Program-made: the position numbers and the translations under genes
Assembly (NCBI RefSeq): GCF_002567005.1
Contig: NZ_NUZU01000039.1
Span: 297,577 to 361,576, forward strand
Length of the DNA stretch: 64,000 bases
Reading direction: 5' to 3'
Origin: Bacillus sp. AFS073361
GTDB taxonomy: Bacteria > Bacillota > Bacilli > Bacillales > Cytobacillaceae
Shown: positions 8,007 through 17,299 of the stretch, piece by piece
Numbering within the stretch: position 1 is the first letter of the stretch
Layout: each line of letters begins with the position of its first letter
Notes under the pieces: model-generated
The model's database searches: none
What the model saw: the letters and a program-made list of their open reading frames with translations, nothing else
What the model was told of the DNA's origin: nothing

Positions 8007-8978
8007 TTATTTATTAAGAATAACCGGAGTAAGTGCTTCACTACCTGTTAAAACACCCAGCATATTGTCCGCTGCCAAATGAGCCATCTTCATTCTAGTT
8101 TTTACACTTGCACTTCCAATGTGAGGCAGGGTTACCACATTCGGCAGCGTTAATAATGGATGATCCGTTGGTACGGGCTCTTGTTCAAACACATCCAGTC
8201 CGGCGCCCCAAATCTCTCCATTTTTCAATGAATGATATAATGCTTCTTCATCAACGATCCCCCCTCTTGCGGTATTGATCAGAATGGCCTCTTTTTTCAT
8301 AAGCGACAATTCTTCTTTACCGATTAAGTGGTGGACTTCAGGACTGTATGGCAGCAGCAGGCACACAAAATCAGATTGCTGCAACAAGTCCTTCATTTCT
8401 CGGTAGTGAATCCCGAGCTTTTCCTCCGTTTCCCGTTTCCGTGTCCGATTATGATAAAGAATGTTCATATCAAAACCTTGTGCCCGCTTAACGAGAGCTT
8501 CGCCAATTCTGCCTAATCCAATAATTCCCAGGGTAGCACCATAAATATCCTGTCCAGTCATTTGCATAAGGGACCAGGCGCCCCATTCCCCACTGCGTAA
8601 GTATTCAGATCCCTCGACGACTCTTCGTGCTGAAGCCATTAATAGGGCAAACGTTAAATCAGCGGTCGTTTCGGTTAAAACACCAGGCGTGTTGGTAACG
8701 ACAATTCCCCTCTCCGTTGAGGATTGAATATCGATATTATTATAGCCAACCGCAATGTTACTAATGACTTGTAACTGTTTTGCTTGATTTAGCACCTCTA
8801 CGTCAATCTTTTCTGTTAATAGACAGATCAGCCCGTCTACTTCTTCTATTTCTTTTAATAACACCTCCCGAGGAACCGGAACATTTTCTTCATGCCACAT
8901 CTTCACATGAAATTGACTTGAGAGTTTATCAATAATTTCCCCGGGGAGTTTTCTCGTAATATAAATCGTTTTTTTCAA
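8007..8978 (-). CDS. D-isomer 2-hydroxyacid dehydrogenase (GhrB/YvcT-like)
   Basis: NAD(P)-dependent D-2-hydroxyacid dehydrogenase, probably reducing glyoxylate, hydroxypyruvate or 2-ketogluconate. The Rossmann loop is GIIGLGRIGEALVKRA; catalytic residues lie in INTARGGIVDEEAL (Arg), DVFEQEPV (Glu) and LPHIGSAS (His). The frame is open from a GTG at 8990, but that codon overlaps the GGTGGAGG ribosome site. The TTG at 8978 lies five bases after it and gives MKKTIYITRKLPGEI, 323 residues, matching the family. It starts 31 bases after the XylR-like gene, so the two are probably cotranscribed. The substrate is not determined by sequence. Confidence 0.82.
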   Translation of the reverse strand: MKKTIYITRKLPGEIIDKLSSQFHVKMWHEENVPVPREVLLKEIEEVDGLICLLTEKIDVEVLNQAKQLQVISNIAVGYNNIDIQSSTERGIVVTNTPGVLTETTADLTFALLMASARRVVEGSEYLRSGEWGAWSLMQMTGQDIYGATLGIIGLGRIGEALVKRAQGFDMNILYHNRTRKRETEEKLGIHYREMKDLLQQSDFVCLLLPYSPEVHHLIGKEELSLMKKEAILINTARGGIVDEEALYHSLKNGEIWGAGLDVFEQEPVPTDHPLLTLPNVVTLPHIGSASVKTRMKMAHLAADNMLGVLTGSEALTPVILNK

Positions 8979-9009
8979 CAATACCTCCACCTTTCAGCAT
9001 ACACATGAT

Positions 9010-10164
9010 TTAAGCTGTAAACATTTCTAAGAAATGTTCAATAACAAGCGAAGACATCCCTAGTGCGGGAGCATTTTTTCCTAAGGAAGAGAGAAATAGT
9101 TCCTGATTGTTGCTTAACATGTCATTACTCCTTGAGGAAATAGAGTTTCTAATCGAGTTCATAACCATAGGCAGGGCTTCAACAATGTCATTCCGGATAA
9201 TAACTGCTTTCGGGTTAAATGTATTTATAATACTTGTTAATCCAATTCCAAGGTAGAAACCGAAATTTTGTAATCCCATTAATATATCTGGATCATTTTG
9301 GTTAGCGCGATTAATTAGGTCCTGGCTGGAAGTGAAGCGATTATTTTGTTGAAAAGGCTGCAGTAATGCTTTTTCGGAGGCGTATAATTCCCAGCACCCT
9401 TTGTTGCCGCAACTGCATTTGAGTCCGTTATAGTCGATGGTTAGATGTCCCATTTCACCAGCGAATCCATTAACCCCTCGATATATATCATGATTAATGA
9501 CAATACCAATTCCGATTCCCGTCCCGATGCTCACATAGATTAAGTTCTCGTAATTTTTAGCTGCCCCAAAGACTTTTTCTCCATAGGCACCGGCATTCGC
9601 TTCATTTTCAATAAAAACAGGTACTTGAAATTCCTTTTCGATATCAGCTTTTAAGTCTAGTTGATAATTCCAATCGATATTCGGTGTGAAAATAACCTTT
9701 TGCTCTGTACTGACTAGACCAGGTACGCATACCCCTATACCAATCAAACCATAAGGAGATTCTGGGATTTGATTGCTAAGTTCCTTAATCATTAAAAATA
9801 ATAAATCTTTGTTGGAATCAAGAGAAGGTTCCTTTAGATGATGGAATTGATTTACGACGATGTTTCCTTTTAAATCTGTTAGAATTCCATTGATAGATTC
9901 AACACCAATATCAATTCCGATGGAATAACCGGCATTTTTATTAAAAACAAGCATCACAGGCTTTCTTCCGCCGCTGGATTGCCCTTGTCCAATTTCAAAA
10001 ATCAGTTTCTTTTCTATTAATGTATTTACTTGGGAAGATACAGTCGATTTATTTAATCCTGTTATTTCCGATAATCTTGCCCTCGAGATGGGAGAATTAG
10101 AAACAATTTCATTCAGTAATACCTTCTGGTTCATTTTTTTTACTAATATTTGATCAGCGATCAT
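9010..10164 (-). CDS. xylR: ROK-family transcriptional repressor, XylR-like
   Basis: 384-residue ROK repressor closely resembling Bacillus xylose repressor XylR: MIADQILVKKMNQKVLLNEI, the helix-turn-helix segment ISRARLSEITGLNKSTVSSQ, and GQGQSSGGRKPVMLVFNKNA. The ROK domain keeps the zinc-binding CSCGNKGCW motif and SIGTGIGIGI. I chose the ATG at 10164, where homology with XylR begins and which sits ten bases after a GGGGTG site, instead of upstream codons. No xylA, xylB or xylose transporter is present nearby. The gene is followed by the hydroxyacid dehydrogenase, so it may control that gene or a distant xyl operon. Confidence 0.8.
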   Translation of the reverse strand: MIADQILVKKMNQKVLLNEIVSNSPISRARLSEITGLNKSTVSSQVNTLIEKKLIFEIGQGQSSGGRKPVMLVFNKNAGYSIGIDIGVESINGILTDLKGNIVVNQFHHLKEPSLDSNKDLLFLMIKELSNQIPESPYGLIGIGVCVPGLVSTEQKVIFTPNIDWNYQLDLKADIEKEFQVPVFIENEANAGAYGEKVFGAAKNYENLIYVSIGTGIGIGIVINHDIYRGVNGFAGEMGHLTIDYNGLKCSCGNKGCWELYASEKALLQPFQQNNRFTSSQDLINRANQNDPDILMGLQNFGFYLGIGLTSIINTFNPKAVIIRNDIVEALPMVMNSIRNSISSRSNDMLSNNQELFLSSLGKNAPALGMSSLVIEHFLEMFTA

Positions 10165-10373
10165 CAATTGTTTGCACCCCATTTGTATAATGCGTAAATT
10201 AAGTATCAATTATTTTAGTATTATTATTCCATTATAAATCAACTTTCTGGGGAATTATACTTAAATAGTTCGAAATAAACGATTGATTAAAGCCATTTGT
10301 TTTTTTGAGACACACTAAAATATCAGTTCCTTTATTCGAACAACAAACAAATTATCTGTTACTCTTTCTCACT

Positions 10374-10397
10374 AAAAAAGGGCTGAATATCCAGCCC
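10374..10397 (-). terminator. terminator of the germination operon
   Basis: On the minus strand GGGCTG-GATATT-CAGCCC is followed by six T. It lies 38 bases after the small membrane protein gene. Confidence 0.8.
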
Positions 10398-10434
10398 TCG
10401 GTGTTTGTTTTATTATTTGAGATTGAAATTAGTC

Positions 10435-10590
10435 TTAAAGATTCGAGAAGAACGGCAGGATGATTAAGCAAAGACAAAGAAAAAATATGGCCATTGCACC
10501 TATTTTTTGTTTGTCCTTCCACATGGAAACACCGAATCCTATGGTATAAAGAATAATTAAAAATAAACTCATGTAAATAAATATTTTCAA
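10435..10590 (-). CDS. small two-helix membrane protein linked to gerC
   Basis: A 51-residue frame begins with a TTG directly after the gerC stop codon, behind a strong GGTGGGGG ribosome site located inside gerC. The product has two hydrophobic segments (YMSLFLIILYTIGFGVSM and AMAIFFLCLCLIILPFF) joined by a short basic loop (WKDKQKIG). Short membrane proteins are sometimes encoded at the end of ger operons (the GerD/GerF-like position), but I do not recognise this family. It is translationally coupled to gerC and is followed by the operon terminator. Confidence 0.7.
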   Translation of the reverse strand: MKIFIYMSLFLIILYTIGFGVSMWKDKQKIGAMAIFFLCLCLIILPFFSNL

Positions 10591-11838
10591 CTATGCCCCC
10601 ACCCTTGGAGGTTTTTTTGTTCTTTTACCATAATCAATAATTTTAACATCTACTTTCACATGAATGTCCGCTTTCTGATATGATTTTCCCCAATTGAATT
10701 TTTTATATTCCTGAATCGTCCCAAAGTATTTTCGGGCATACATGGATAATGGATATGGTACACCTTTAAATTTTGTTTGTGTTTTTTTTAATAATTTTTC
10801 GTTCAGTGTTTCTATATGAGCGGCTATTTGTTTTTTTACGATTTGTTGATTTTTTTTCTCCGTATAGTTAACCATAGATGGGTTTGATATAATTTCTATC
10901 TTTAAAGGGATGGTTATAAAAATCTTGGGCCTTTGACCCTTTAAGTCCATCTTCACTTTATTATTTTCTGTTTTCATGATTCTTGCTGCAAACTGCAACT
11001 TGTCTTCCGAAAAAGGATCAGGTATATCAACCAATATATCTTGGATACTTGTTGAATCATCTAGAATATTAATATTGCGTGTTTCTTGACCGGTTAGCTT
11101 ATCAATCATCACGCCATTCTTGAAGACAGCTGACCCAATAAACTGTGCAGCTCCCACTTCGCCCGTAGCATTCAATTGCCCTGCCATGTATTCATCTTCA
11201 CTTCTTACCTCAGGATTCTTTTCCTTATTGGCTGTTGTGTACATCGCCAAATAGTTATCTGTCCCTCTTTCCAATGTTTTAAAAAAACGAAAGAGGGTGG
11301 AATCTGGGATGAACCCATTTTCAATGCCGTGGTCGATCATGAATTGAAAATATTTATGTGGTCTTGTTTCCATTTTCGGCCGATTCCTAATAAAATACTC
11401 ACTTGCCTTTTCTTTAGAAATGGCTAAATAACAATCCAAGCGAATGTCTTTATCCTTTAAGATGTCGTAAAACTTCTTAATAAAATCTTTGTCATGTGCA
11501 TATTCCTCGGAGACAACAATAATCTTTAATAGTTCATAACTAATATCCCGGGAGATAACGGAATTGCCAGTAGCCTTCGCCGCAATGAAATCATTGGCAT
11601 CAAACGTGACAATTTCCCGCGGCTTTTCGGTTGACCCGCCACCGCCTTGAATACTGCCTACTTCCGCATTGGCTAATAACATGGTGACTTTGATTTTCCC
11701 TTCAATTTTGGAGCGATCTAATCCTAGTCCGATCACATAGGCTTTGTCTTCAATTTCTTGACGATCCCAACAACCTGTTAATAAACAAACAATGAGGAAA
11801 AACAACAAAATTCTACATACTGCCTCTGTTTTTTTCAT
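10591..11838 (-). CDS. gerC: Ger(x)C family spore germination lipoprotein
   Basis: C subunit of a GerA-type nutrient germinant receptor in the inner spore membrane. The 415-residue protein has a lipoprotein signal peptide with lipobox LLTGC (Cys near residue 23), followed by the characteristic WDRQEIEDKAYVIGLGLD. The rest is the soluble Ger(x)C domain. Its start overlaps the end of the gerB-type gene by 26 bases. Together with the A and B subunits it forms one receptor; the germinant cannot be predicted. Confidence 0.9.
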   Translation of the reverse strand: MKKTEAVCRILLFFLIVCLLTGCWDRQEIEDKAYVIGLGLDRSKIEGKIKVTMLLANAEVGSIQGGGGSTEKPREIVTFDANDFIAAKATGNSVISRDISYELLKIIVVSEEYAHDKDFIKKFYDILKDKDIRLDCYLAISKEKASEYFIRNRPKMETRPHKYFQFMIDHGIENGFIPDSTLFRFFKTLERGTDNYLAMYTTANKEKNPEVRSEDEYMAGQLNATGEVGAAQFIGSAVFKNGVMIDKLTGQETRNINILDDSTSIQDILVDIPDPFSEDKLQFAARIMKTENNKVKMDLKGQRPKIFITIPLKIEIISNPSMVNYTEKKNQQIVKKQIAAHIETLNEKLLKKTQTKFKGVPYPLSMYARKYFGTIQEYKKFNWGKSYQKADIHVKVDVKIIDYGKRTKKPPRVGA

Positions 11839-12922
11839 GTTTAAATTCTCCCTTTAGCAGTGCCGCCAGCCATAAAGTGATCGAAACAACCAAAAATGTA
11901 GGACCAATAACACTTCTTAATATCGGTTTCAGTTGGAGACTGAGGTCATAAGGTGATTCCGGAATGGATCCAATCAAAAAATAAATTGCTGCCAGTGCTG
12001 GAATGAGGAATTCAAAATTTTTAATTTTAAATAGTTGACCGAACATAAGTGCATTTATGTACAAAAATACGGCAAAACGAATAAATGCCGCCATTAACCA
12101 AGTGACGAAAAATACAATTTCGATATTCGGAAAAAAAGTCCCAATTGAAATAAAACGAATCACTGTGTGGAATGGATAACCAACTCCTCTTAAGGATACA
12201 TCAAACATACAGATGAAAATGATAATACCCACACTTAATTGGATGCTGACGTAAACTAAGGCTATCCACGTGCCTTTTCGAAAATCTTTGTATGAGGTGA
12301 TAGACGGTATAATCAAGGCAAACAGAAAAAACTCAGAAAAAAGGGATAGATTTAGGGTGCTTTGCTTCAATAATTCAAGTTTTCCAGGACCCCAAATGGG
12401 GAATAGGGATTGAATACTGCTATCTTGAGTACTTAATACGAACGAAAGGAACAAGAAAACGACTGCATAGTAAACAACCAGATAGGCAACTGATCCGATA
12501 TGCTGAATTCCCTTTTTCGCACCATATACACAAACGCCCATTAAGATGGCATAGATGATGACAATCGGTGTCCTATTAAAATAAAACGTCCTTATGATCG
12601 TTGTATACGTTCTTGAATCGAACGAAATGGAAAATACATTGATGATAAATATTAGAAAACAGACAAAAAACCCCAGATATTTTCCGAGTAATTTTTGAAT
12701 AACAGCAAATAGATTTTTGTTTTGATACAACGACATGGTCTTTAGTAATAAAAAGAGCGGGATAAAAGAGATTGCGGCCGTTATGATTGGGATCATCCAT
12801 GCTGCGTTTTGGACCTTTTGAAACAGAGCAGTCGGTGTGTCTTCAGTTACTTTGGCACCAACCATTAAAATGGCGATGGACAGATATTCACGGATCCCAA
12901 TTTTTCCAGGTTGATGCTTCAT
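11813..12922 (-). CDS. gerB: GerAB-family spore germination permease
   Basis: B subunit of the germinant receptor. It is a 369-residue integral membrane protein of the APC-type GerAB/ArcD/ProY family with about ten hydrophobic helices. It begins IGIREYLSIAILMVGAKVTE, the usual first helix of the family. By analogy with GerAB/GerBB it is the germinant-binding subunit. It lies nine bases after the A-subunit gene and overlaps gerC. Confidence 0.9.
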   Translation of the reverse strand: MKHQPGKIGIREYLSIAILMVGAKVTEDTPTALFQKVQNAAWMIPIITAAISFIPLFLLLKTMSLYQNKNLFAVIQKLLGKYLGFFVCFLIFIINVFSISFDSRTYTTIIRTFYFNRTPIVIIYAILMGVCVYGAKKGIQHIGSVAYLVVYYAVVFLFLSFVLSTQDSSIQSLFPIWGPGKLELLKQSTLNLSLFSEFFLFALIIPSITSYKDFRKGTWIALVYVSIQLSVGIIIFICMFDVSLRGVGYPFHTVIRFISIGTFFPNIEIVFFVTWLMAAFIRFAVFLYINALMFGQLFKIKNFEFLIPALAAIYFLIGSIPESPYDLSLQLKPILRSVIGPTFLVVSITLWLAALLKGEFKHEKNRGSM

Positions 12923-12930
12923 AGGTTTTT

Positions 12931-14472
12931 TTATCCCTTTCTTTGTTTGACAGTATCCTTTGGATTTAAATACCCTGGGCGAAACCTTTCTTTCATGGGA
13001 ACATGACGAATAATTAAGTCTTTTGAAGAAATAAAATGCGGCGTCATGGGTGCAAAGTAAGGAATTCCAAATGATGTTAATGAAACTAAATAAAAAAGTC
13101 CCGGTATAAATAGAGCGACTGCGCCATAAATCCCCATAAAGGTTGCCGCCAAAATAAATAAAAAGCGCGATATGCGAATAGCAAAATTCATGCTCACATC
13201 ACTGATAATAAATGAGCTTAAGCCACTTAAGGCAATAACAATGATGACAATCGGACTAATAATATTCGCTTGAACAGCAGCCTGTCCTAAAATTAATGCA
13301 CCGACAATCCCAATCGTTGGACCAATAGGGGTTGGTACACGTAGTCCCGCTTCTCGAATGAGTTCAAAGGCGATTTCCATCATTAATATTTCAACGGTCG
13401 ATGGAAAAGGGACACGTTCCCTTGTCCCGGCAATGGCCATTAATAAATCAGGCGGGATCATCCCTACATGATAATTTGTAATTGCAATATATAAGGGCGA
13501 TGCAAACATGGCAACAAACAACGCTTGAAACCGCAAAAACCTGATGAAATTCCCATAGGGTGTACGTAGGTAATGATCTTCCGGCGAATGAAACATTGAC
13601 CAAAAGGTAGCAGGCAGTATCAGACAACTTGGAGAATTTGTCATTAATAAAACGATATGGCCTTCCTCGATGAAGGAGGTGGCCCGGTCCGGACGTTCTG
13701 TATATAATATGGACGGAAACAATGACCTTGGCCGTTTTTCTAGATATTGCTCTAAAATACTTAGATCAAGAATTCTATCCGTATCGAGAGAAGCTAACTT
13801 GTCTTTTATCGTTTGAAGCAATTCATCATTTACTAGGTCTTTTTCATAAACCAAAAATACATCGTTTCTGGATCGTTTCGAAATAACCTTTGCCTCAACA
13901 ATAAGATTTTCATTTCTTATCTTTTTGCGAAGTAAGGAAATATTATCCATTACCTTTTCATTAAAAGCTTCCTTTGCCCCTTTTACAATCACTTCATTTT
14001 CGGATTTCTCTATGGAACGGCCTGTAATTTTCGTCGTTTCAAATAAGTAGCATTGAGTATCGCCATCCACAAAGAGTGCAGTGACTCCACCTGTAATAAA
14101 TTCCGTAATTTCCCCAACATTTGTTGCGGTTCTTTCACTTGGGTAGGAAGTGATATTTTGAATCTTACCTGACGGCTGAATATTACCAATTAATTTTTCC
14201 ATGATGCCCTCTTGAATGCTTTGTGCGTCGACCATCGTAGTTATGTAAATGATAAAAGCACGGAGGTTAAGTGAACCGATGGTAAACTCACGTACCTTAA
14301 CATCGATATTCATAGGCATACTGAAAATGGATTTAAATGTCACTAAATTTTGATCGTAACTACTGCTAATATCTTGTTTTTTTAATTCAATTTCCTGTGT
14401 ATTGGACTGTTCACTAAATTGTGGTTCTGGATTGAGCTTCTTAAAAAACTGCTTTAAGATTTTTTTCTGCAA
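12931..14472 (-). CDS. gerA: GerA-family spore germination protein
   Basis: A subunit of the germinant receptor. The hydrophilic N-terminal domain (about residues 30-280) is followed by membrane helices and conserved segments such as GMIPPDLLMAIAGTRERVPFP and EAGLRVPTPIGPTIGIVGAL. The frame is open to 14508, but the best start is the TTG at 14472, six bases after AGGGGGTGG, giving 513 residues. It is the first gene of the A-B-C operon. Expression in the forespore under sigma-G would be expected, but I could not identify a convincing sigma-G promoter. Confidence 0.9.
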   Translation of the reverse strand: MQKKILKQFFKKLNPEPQFSEQSNTQEIELKKQDISSSYDQNLVTFKSIFSMPMNIDVKVREFTIGSLNLRAFIIYITTMVDAQSIQEGIMEKLIGNIQPSGKIQNITSYPSERTATNVGEITEFITGGVTALFVDGDTQCYLFETTKITGRSIEKSENEVIVKGAKEAFNEKVMDNISLLRKKIRNENLIVEAKVISKRSRNDVFLVYEKDLVNDELLQTIKDKLASLDTDRILDLSILEQYLEKRPRSLFPSILYTERPDRATSFIEEGHIVLLMTNSPSCLILPATFWSMFHSPEDHYLRTPYGNFIRFLRFQALFVAMFASPLYIAITNYHVGMIPPDLLMAIAGTRERVPFPSTVEILMMEIAFELIREAGLRVPTPIGPTIGIVGALILGQAAVQANIISPIVIIVIALSGLSSFIISDVSMNFAIRISRFLFILAATFMGIYGAVALFIPGLFYLVSLTSFGIPYFAPMTPHFISSKDLIIRHVPMKERFRPGYLNPKDTVKQRKG

Positions 14473-14665
14473 AATGAACCACCCCCTAATTTTTATATTG
14501 TTTTCCATTTTTAAGGGTATTTATGTACAGATTAGTAAGGATTCGGGCATATTTAATGGTTGATTTTTATTTGTTTCCAGTTATACCATAGTAAGATGAT
14601 GTCGCTGCTGTAAAAAGCAGTTATGTAATCATTCATATGGATTTAAGAACAGGGGTGGATCTATT

Positions 14666-15568
14666 ATGAAAGGAAAAATCAGACTTGTTTTGACGATGCT
14701 CATTTTTGGGAGCATCGGGGTTTTTGTAAGAAAGATTGACCTGTCTTCAAGTGAAATTGCCTTCTTACGGGGTGTCATCGGATGTCTGTTTCTGCTTATT
14801 GCTAGTTTCCTGGTCAAACATAAGCCATCTTTTCAATCACTTAAAGAAAATGCGCTTCTGCTTCTATTATCAGGTGCAGCAATTGGATTAAATTGGATTT
14901 TTCTTTTTGAGTCCTATCGCTATACGACTATATCCAATGCCACGATAAGCTATTACTTCGCACCGATTTTTGTGATGATCTTAGCACCATGGATTCTTAA
15001 AGAAAAATTGACGAGTGTGAAGATTATATGCATTGCTTCGGCGATGATTGGTTTGTTTTTAATCGTTAATCCTGGTGCTGGCGGCACAAGCGGATCACAG
15101 AATCAAACGCTAGGGATTTTTTACGGCCTTTTAGCGGCAGCATTTTATGCCAGTGTGGTCCTAATGAACAAATTTATCAAAAATTTATCAGGTTTTGAAA
15201 CAACAGTAGTGCAATTAATGGCAGGAGCTCTGGTTCTGTTTCCATATGTACTCTGGCAGGGTAATTTAAACCTGGGTAGTTTAGACACAACCTCCATTAT
15301 TTTCATCTTAATTCTAGGGATTGTACATACTGGATTTGCTTATTTTTTATACTTTACTTCTCTCCAAGAACTAAAGGGGCAGACGATTGCGGTACTCAGC
15401 TATATCGATCCTATATCAGCCGTGATTATTGCCGCGATTTTCTTAAACGAAGGCATGTCACTAATTCAAATGATAGGCGGTGCTCTTGTCTTAGGCTCCA
15501 CGTTCTTGAGCGAAAAACTGGAATTAAAAATCTCCAAAAAAGGTCAGACTCCCACTACTTCACCGTAA
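14666..15568 (+). CDS. EamA/DMT-superfamily transporter
   Basis: 300-residue drug/metabolite transporter with two EamA repeats of about five helices each. The first repeat begins VLTMLIFGSIGVFVRKIDLS and the second GIFYGLLAAAFYASVVLMNK. The substrate is unknown; relatives export amino acids, metabolites or drugs. The ATG follows GGGGTGG. It is divergent from the germination operon and monocistronic, with its terminator overlapping the 3' end. Confidence 0.8.
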   Translation: MKGKIRLVLTMLIFGSIGVFVRKIDLSSSEIAFLRGVIGCLFLLIASFLVKHKPSFQSLKENALLLLLSGAAIGLNWIFLFESYRYTTISNATISYYFAPIFVMILAPWILKEKLTSVKIICIASAMIGLFLIVNPGAGGTSGSQNQTLGIFYGLLAAAFYASVVLMNKFIKNLSGFETTVVQLMAGALVLFPYVLWQGNLNLGSLDTTSIIFILILGIVHTGFAYFLYFTSLQELKGQTIAVLSYIDPISAVIIAAIFLNEGMSLIQMIGGALVLGSTFLSEKLELKISKKGQTPTTSP

Positions 15569-15588
15569 TGGAAGGCTGACCCTTTTTT
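15542..15588 (+). terminator. terminator overlapping the end of the EamA gene
   Basis: GGTCAG (15542-15547) pairs with CTGACC (15576-15581), followed by a T run. The stem begins inside the coding sequence. Confidence 0.65.
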
Positions 15589-15673
15589 ATCCTATTATTC
15601 TCCTATACTTTAAGACTCCATTTCATTAGAAGAGCTTTCTTGCCCGTGTTGCGCCTCACAACTTTAATTGTGT

Positions 15674-15679
15674 TATACT
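15674..15679 (+). promoter_or_regulatory. extended -10 promoter of the CynX-like gene
   Basis: TGTTATACT gives an extended -10 element (TG-N-TATACT) 35 bases before the GTG start. The -35 region is weak, as expected for extended -10 promoters. Confidence 0.4.
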
Positions 15680-15713
15680 TTAGAAAGTTTGTTCTACAGT
15701 GGAGGTTTAAGTA

Positions 15714-16913
15714 GTGGAGTTACTAAAATCAAATACCTATTCGAAATCGACTTACATCATATGGCTCATTATTGGGATTGTACTAATTGCCTTTAATTTG
15801 CGTCCTGCGATTACATCAGTAGGACCGTTAGTTGGAATGATTCAGAAAGATGTGGGACTAGCCCATTGGAGCGCGGGCTTATTAATGAGTTTGCCTTTAA
15901 TTGTTTTTGCCATCATGTCACCGATTGTACCAAAGCTCGCCAATCGTTTAACAAATGAAATGGCTTTAGTAGTTGGTTTGATCTCTCTTTTAATAGGCAT
16001 TGTCATACGATCTATTCCCATGGCGTTTTTTCTTTTCACAGGGACTTTGTTTATTGGGGTCGGGATAGCGATTGGAAATGTCCTACTACCTGCGATTGCA
16101 AAGGACAAATTCCCAGACCAATTTGGGCTGATGACAAGTGTTTATTCAACATCCATGGGATTAGTTGCCTCCTTAGCATCCGGAGTTAGTGTTCCGTTAG
16201 CAGTGGGAATGAACCTTGGATGGAAGGGTGCCTTAAACGTTTGGGGGATTCCCGCTGTCGCAGCGATTTTGGTGTGGATATTCCTTTCTAAATTTAATCA
16301 AGGAAATCAAAAGGAGATTAGAAAAGTCACTCCGAGTTCGAATCATGTCTGGCGTTCGCCGCTTGCCTGGCAAATCGCTATATTTATGGGGTTTCAATCT
16401 TTTTTATTTTATGTAACCATTTCCTGGTTACCTGAAATCTTACATAGCCATGGATTGAGTATGGAAACAGCAGGCTGGCTCTTGTCATTTAGTCAAATTG
16501 TCGGATTACCGGCTAGTTTCTTCATCCCTGTAATTGCTGGACGGTATCGTTCGCAAGTATGGATATCTTTTGTGTTAGGCATATGCTCTATCATTGGTTA
16601 CGGAGGATTACTGTTAGGCTCTTCTTATCCGATTTTAATCGTAAGTATTATCATTATTGGAATCGCATTGGGAGGAACTTTTCCACTAGCTCTAAGTTAT
16701 ATTGGCCTCCGCTCTAAGAGTGCCGGCGAGGCAGCCGATTTATCTGGGATGGCACAATCAACGGGTTATATCTTAGCAGCAGTAGGTCCCTTGTTTATTG
16801 GATTTTTGTATGATTTCACCCATATGTGGATGATTCCGCTAATTACCTTAATCATAATCTCTTTCATCGTTATGCTGTTCGGGATGATGTCCGGCCGAGA
16901 CAAATATGTGTAA
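15714..16913 (+). CDS. CynX/NimT-type MFS transporter
   Basis: 399-residue major facilitator protein of the cyanate/2-nitroimidazole (CynX/NimT) family. Its first helix carries the characteristic FNLRPAITSVGPLVG, and there are about 12 helices in all. GTG start behind GGAGG. The substrate is unknown; family members export nitroimidazoles, cyanate or glucosides, and no cyanase gene is nearby. Single-gene unit ending at a strong terminator. Confidence 0.8.
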   Translation: MELLKSNTYSKSTYIIWLIIGIVLIAFNLRPAITSVGPLVGMIQKDVGLAHWSAGLLMSLPLIVFAIMSPIVPKLANRLTNEMALVVGLISLLIGIVIRSIPMAFFLFTGTLFIGVGIAIGNVLLPAIAKDKFPDQFGLMTSVYSTSMGLVASLASGVSVPLAVGMNLGWKGALNVWGIPAVAAILVWIFLSKFNQGNQKEIRKVTPSSNHVWRSPLAWQIAIFMGFQSFLFYVTISWLPEILHSHGLSMETAGWLLSFSQIVGLPASFFIPVIAGRYRSQVWISFVLGICSIIGYGGLLLGSSYPILIVSIIIIGIALGGTFPLALSYIGLRSKSAGEAADLSGMAQSTGYILAAVGPLFIGFLYDFTHMWMIPLITLIIISFIVMLFGMMSGRDKYV

Positions 16914-16940
16914 TAGTGGGGAATACTAGATTAAATACTT

Positions 16941-16975
16941 GGCGCACGGTGACATTCACTGTGCGCCATCTTTTT
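16941..16975 (+). terminator. terminator of the CynX-like gene
   Basis: GGCGCAC and GTGCGCC form a perfect seven-base stem, followed by ATC and five T. It could also serve the convergent small gene ending at 16980. Confidence 0.75.
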
Positions 16976-16979
16976 ATAT

Positions 16980-17174
16980 TTACTTCTTCCATTTAATTGA
17001 TCCGCTATCACTGTGAGGATGACTATTCGACTTTAATCGTTTGTATTCATTCTCTAATTCTGTTAAAGAAAACTTCGAAAGCTGCTCCTTATTTTCAAAT
17101 ACTTTAAAGGTAAGCAATATATTTATTAATGTTTTCCTTCTTTGTTCTACAGCATTCCGAAGGATATTCTCCAT
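16980..17174 (-). CDS. FbpA-type Fur-regulated small basic protein
   Basis: 64-residue protein beginning MENILRNAVEQRRKTLINIL and containing FSLTELENEYKRLK. This is the pattern of Bacillus Fur-regulated basic protein A, which helps the small RNA FsrA in the iron-sparing response. The frame is open from 17234, but the ATG at 17174 follows GGGAGAGG and matches the family N-terminus. The family is short and variable, so the functional inference is moderate. A candidate Fur-box-like dyad lies 35 bases upstream. Confidence 0.65.
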   Translation of the reverse strand: MENILRNAVEQRRKTLINILLTFKVFENKEQLSKFSLTELENEYKRLKSNSHPHSDSGSIKWKK

Positions 17175-17207
17175 ACCATCCTCTCCCTTTGTCAGTTTGT
17201 TTGTGTT

Positions 17208-17228
17208 TTGATAAGAGTTACTTATTAA
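17208..17228 (-). promoter_or_regulatory. Fur-box-like imperfect dyad
   Basis: TTGATAAGAGTTACTTATTAA resembles a degenerate Fur box (TGATAATNATTATCA). It is considered only because the downstream gene belongs to a Fur-regulated family; several positions mismatch. Confidence 0.3.
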
Positions 17229-17299
17229 TACCAACGAGATATCATATTTTTTGTAATTTTACACTCAACCTTTTGGATTTTTATCGACTTTTCCCTTTT

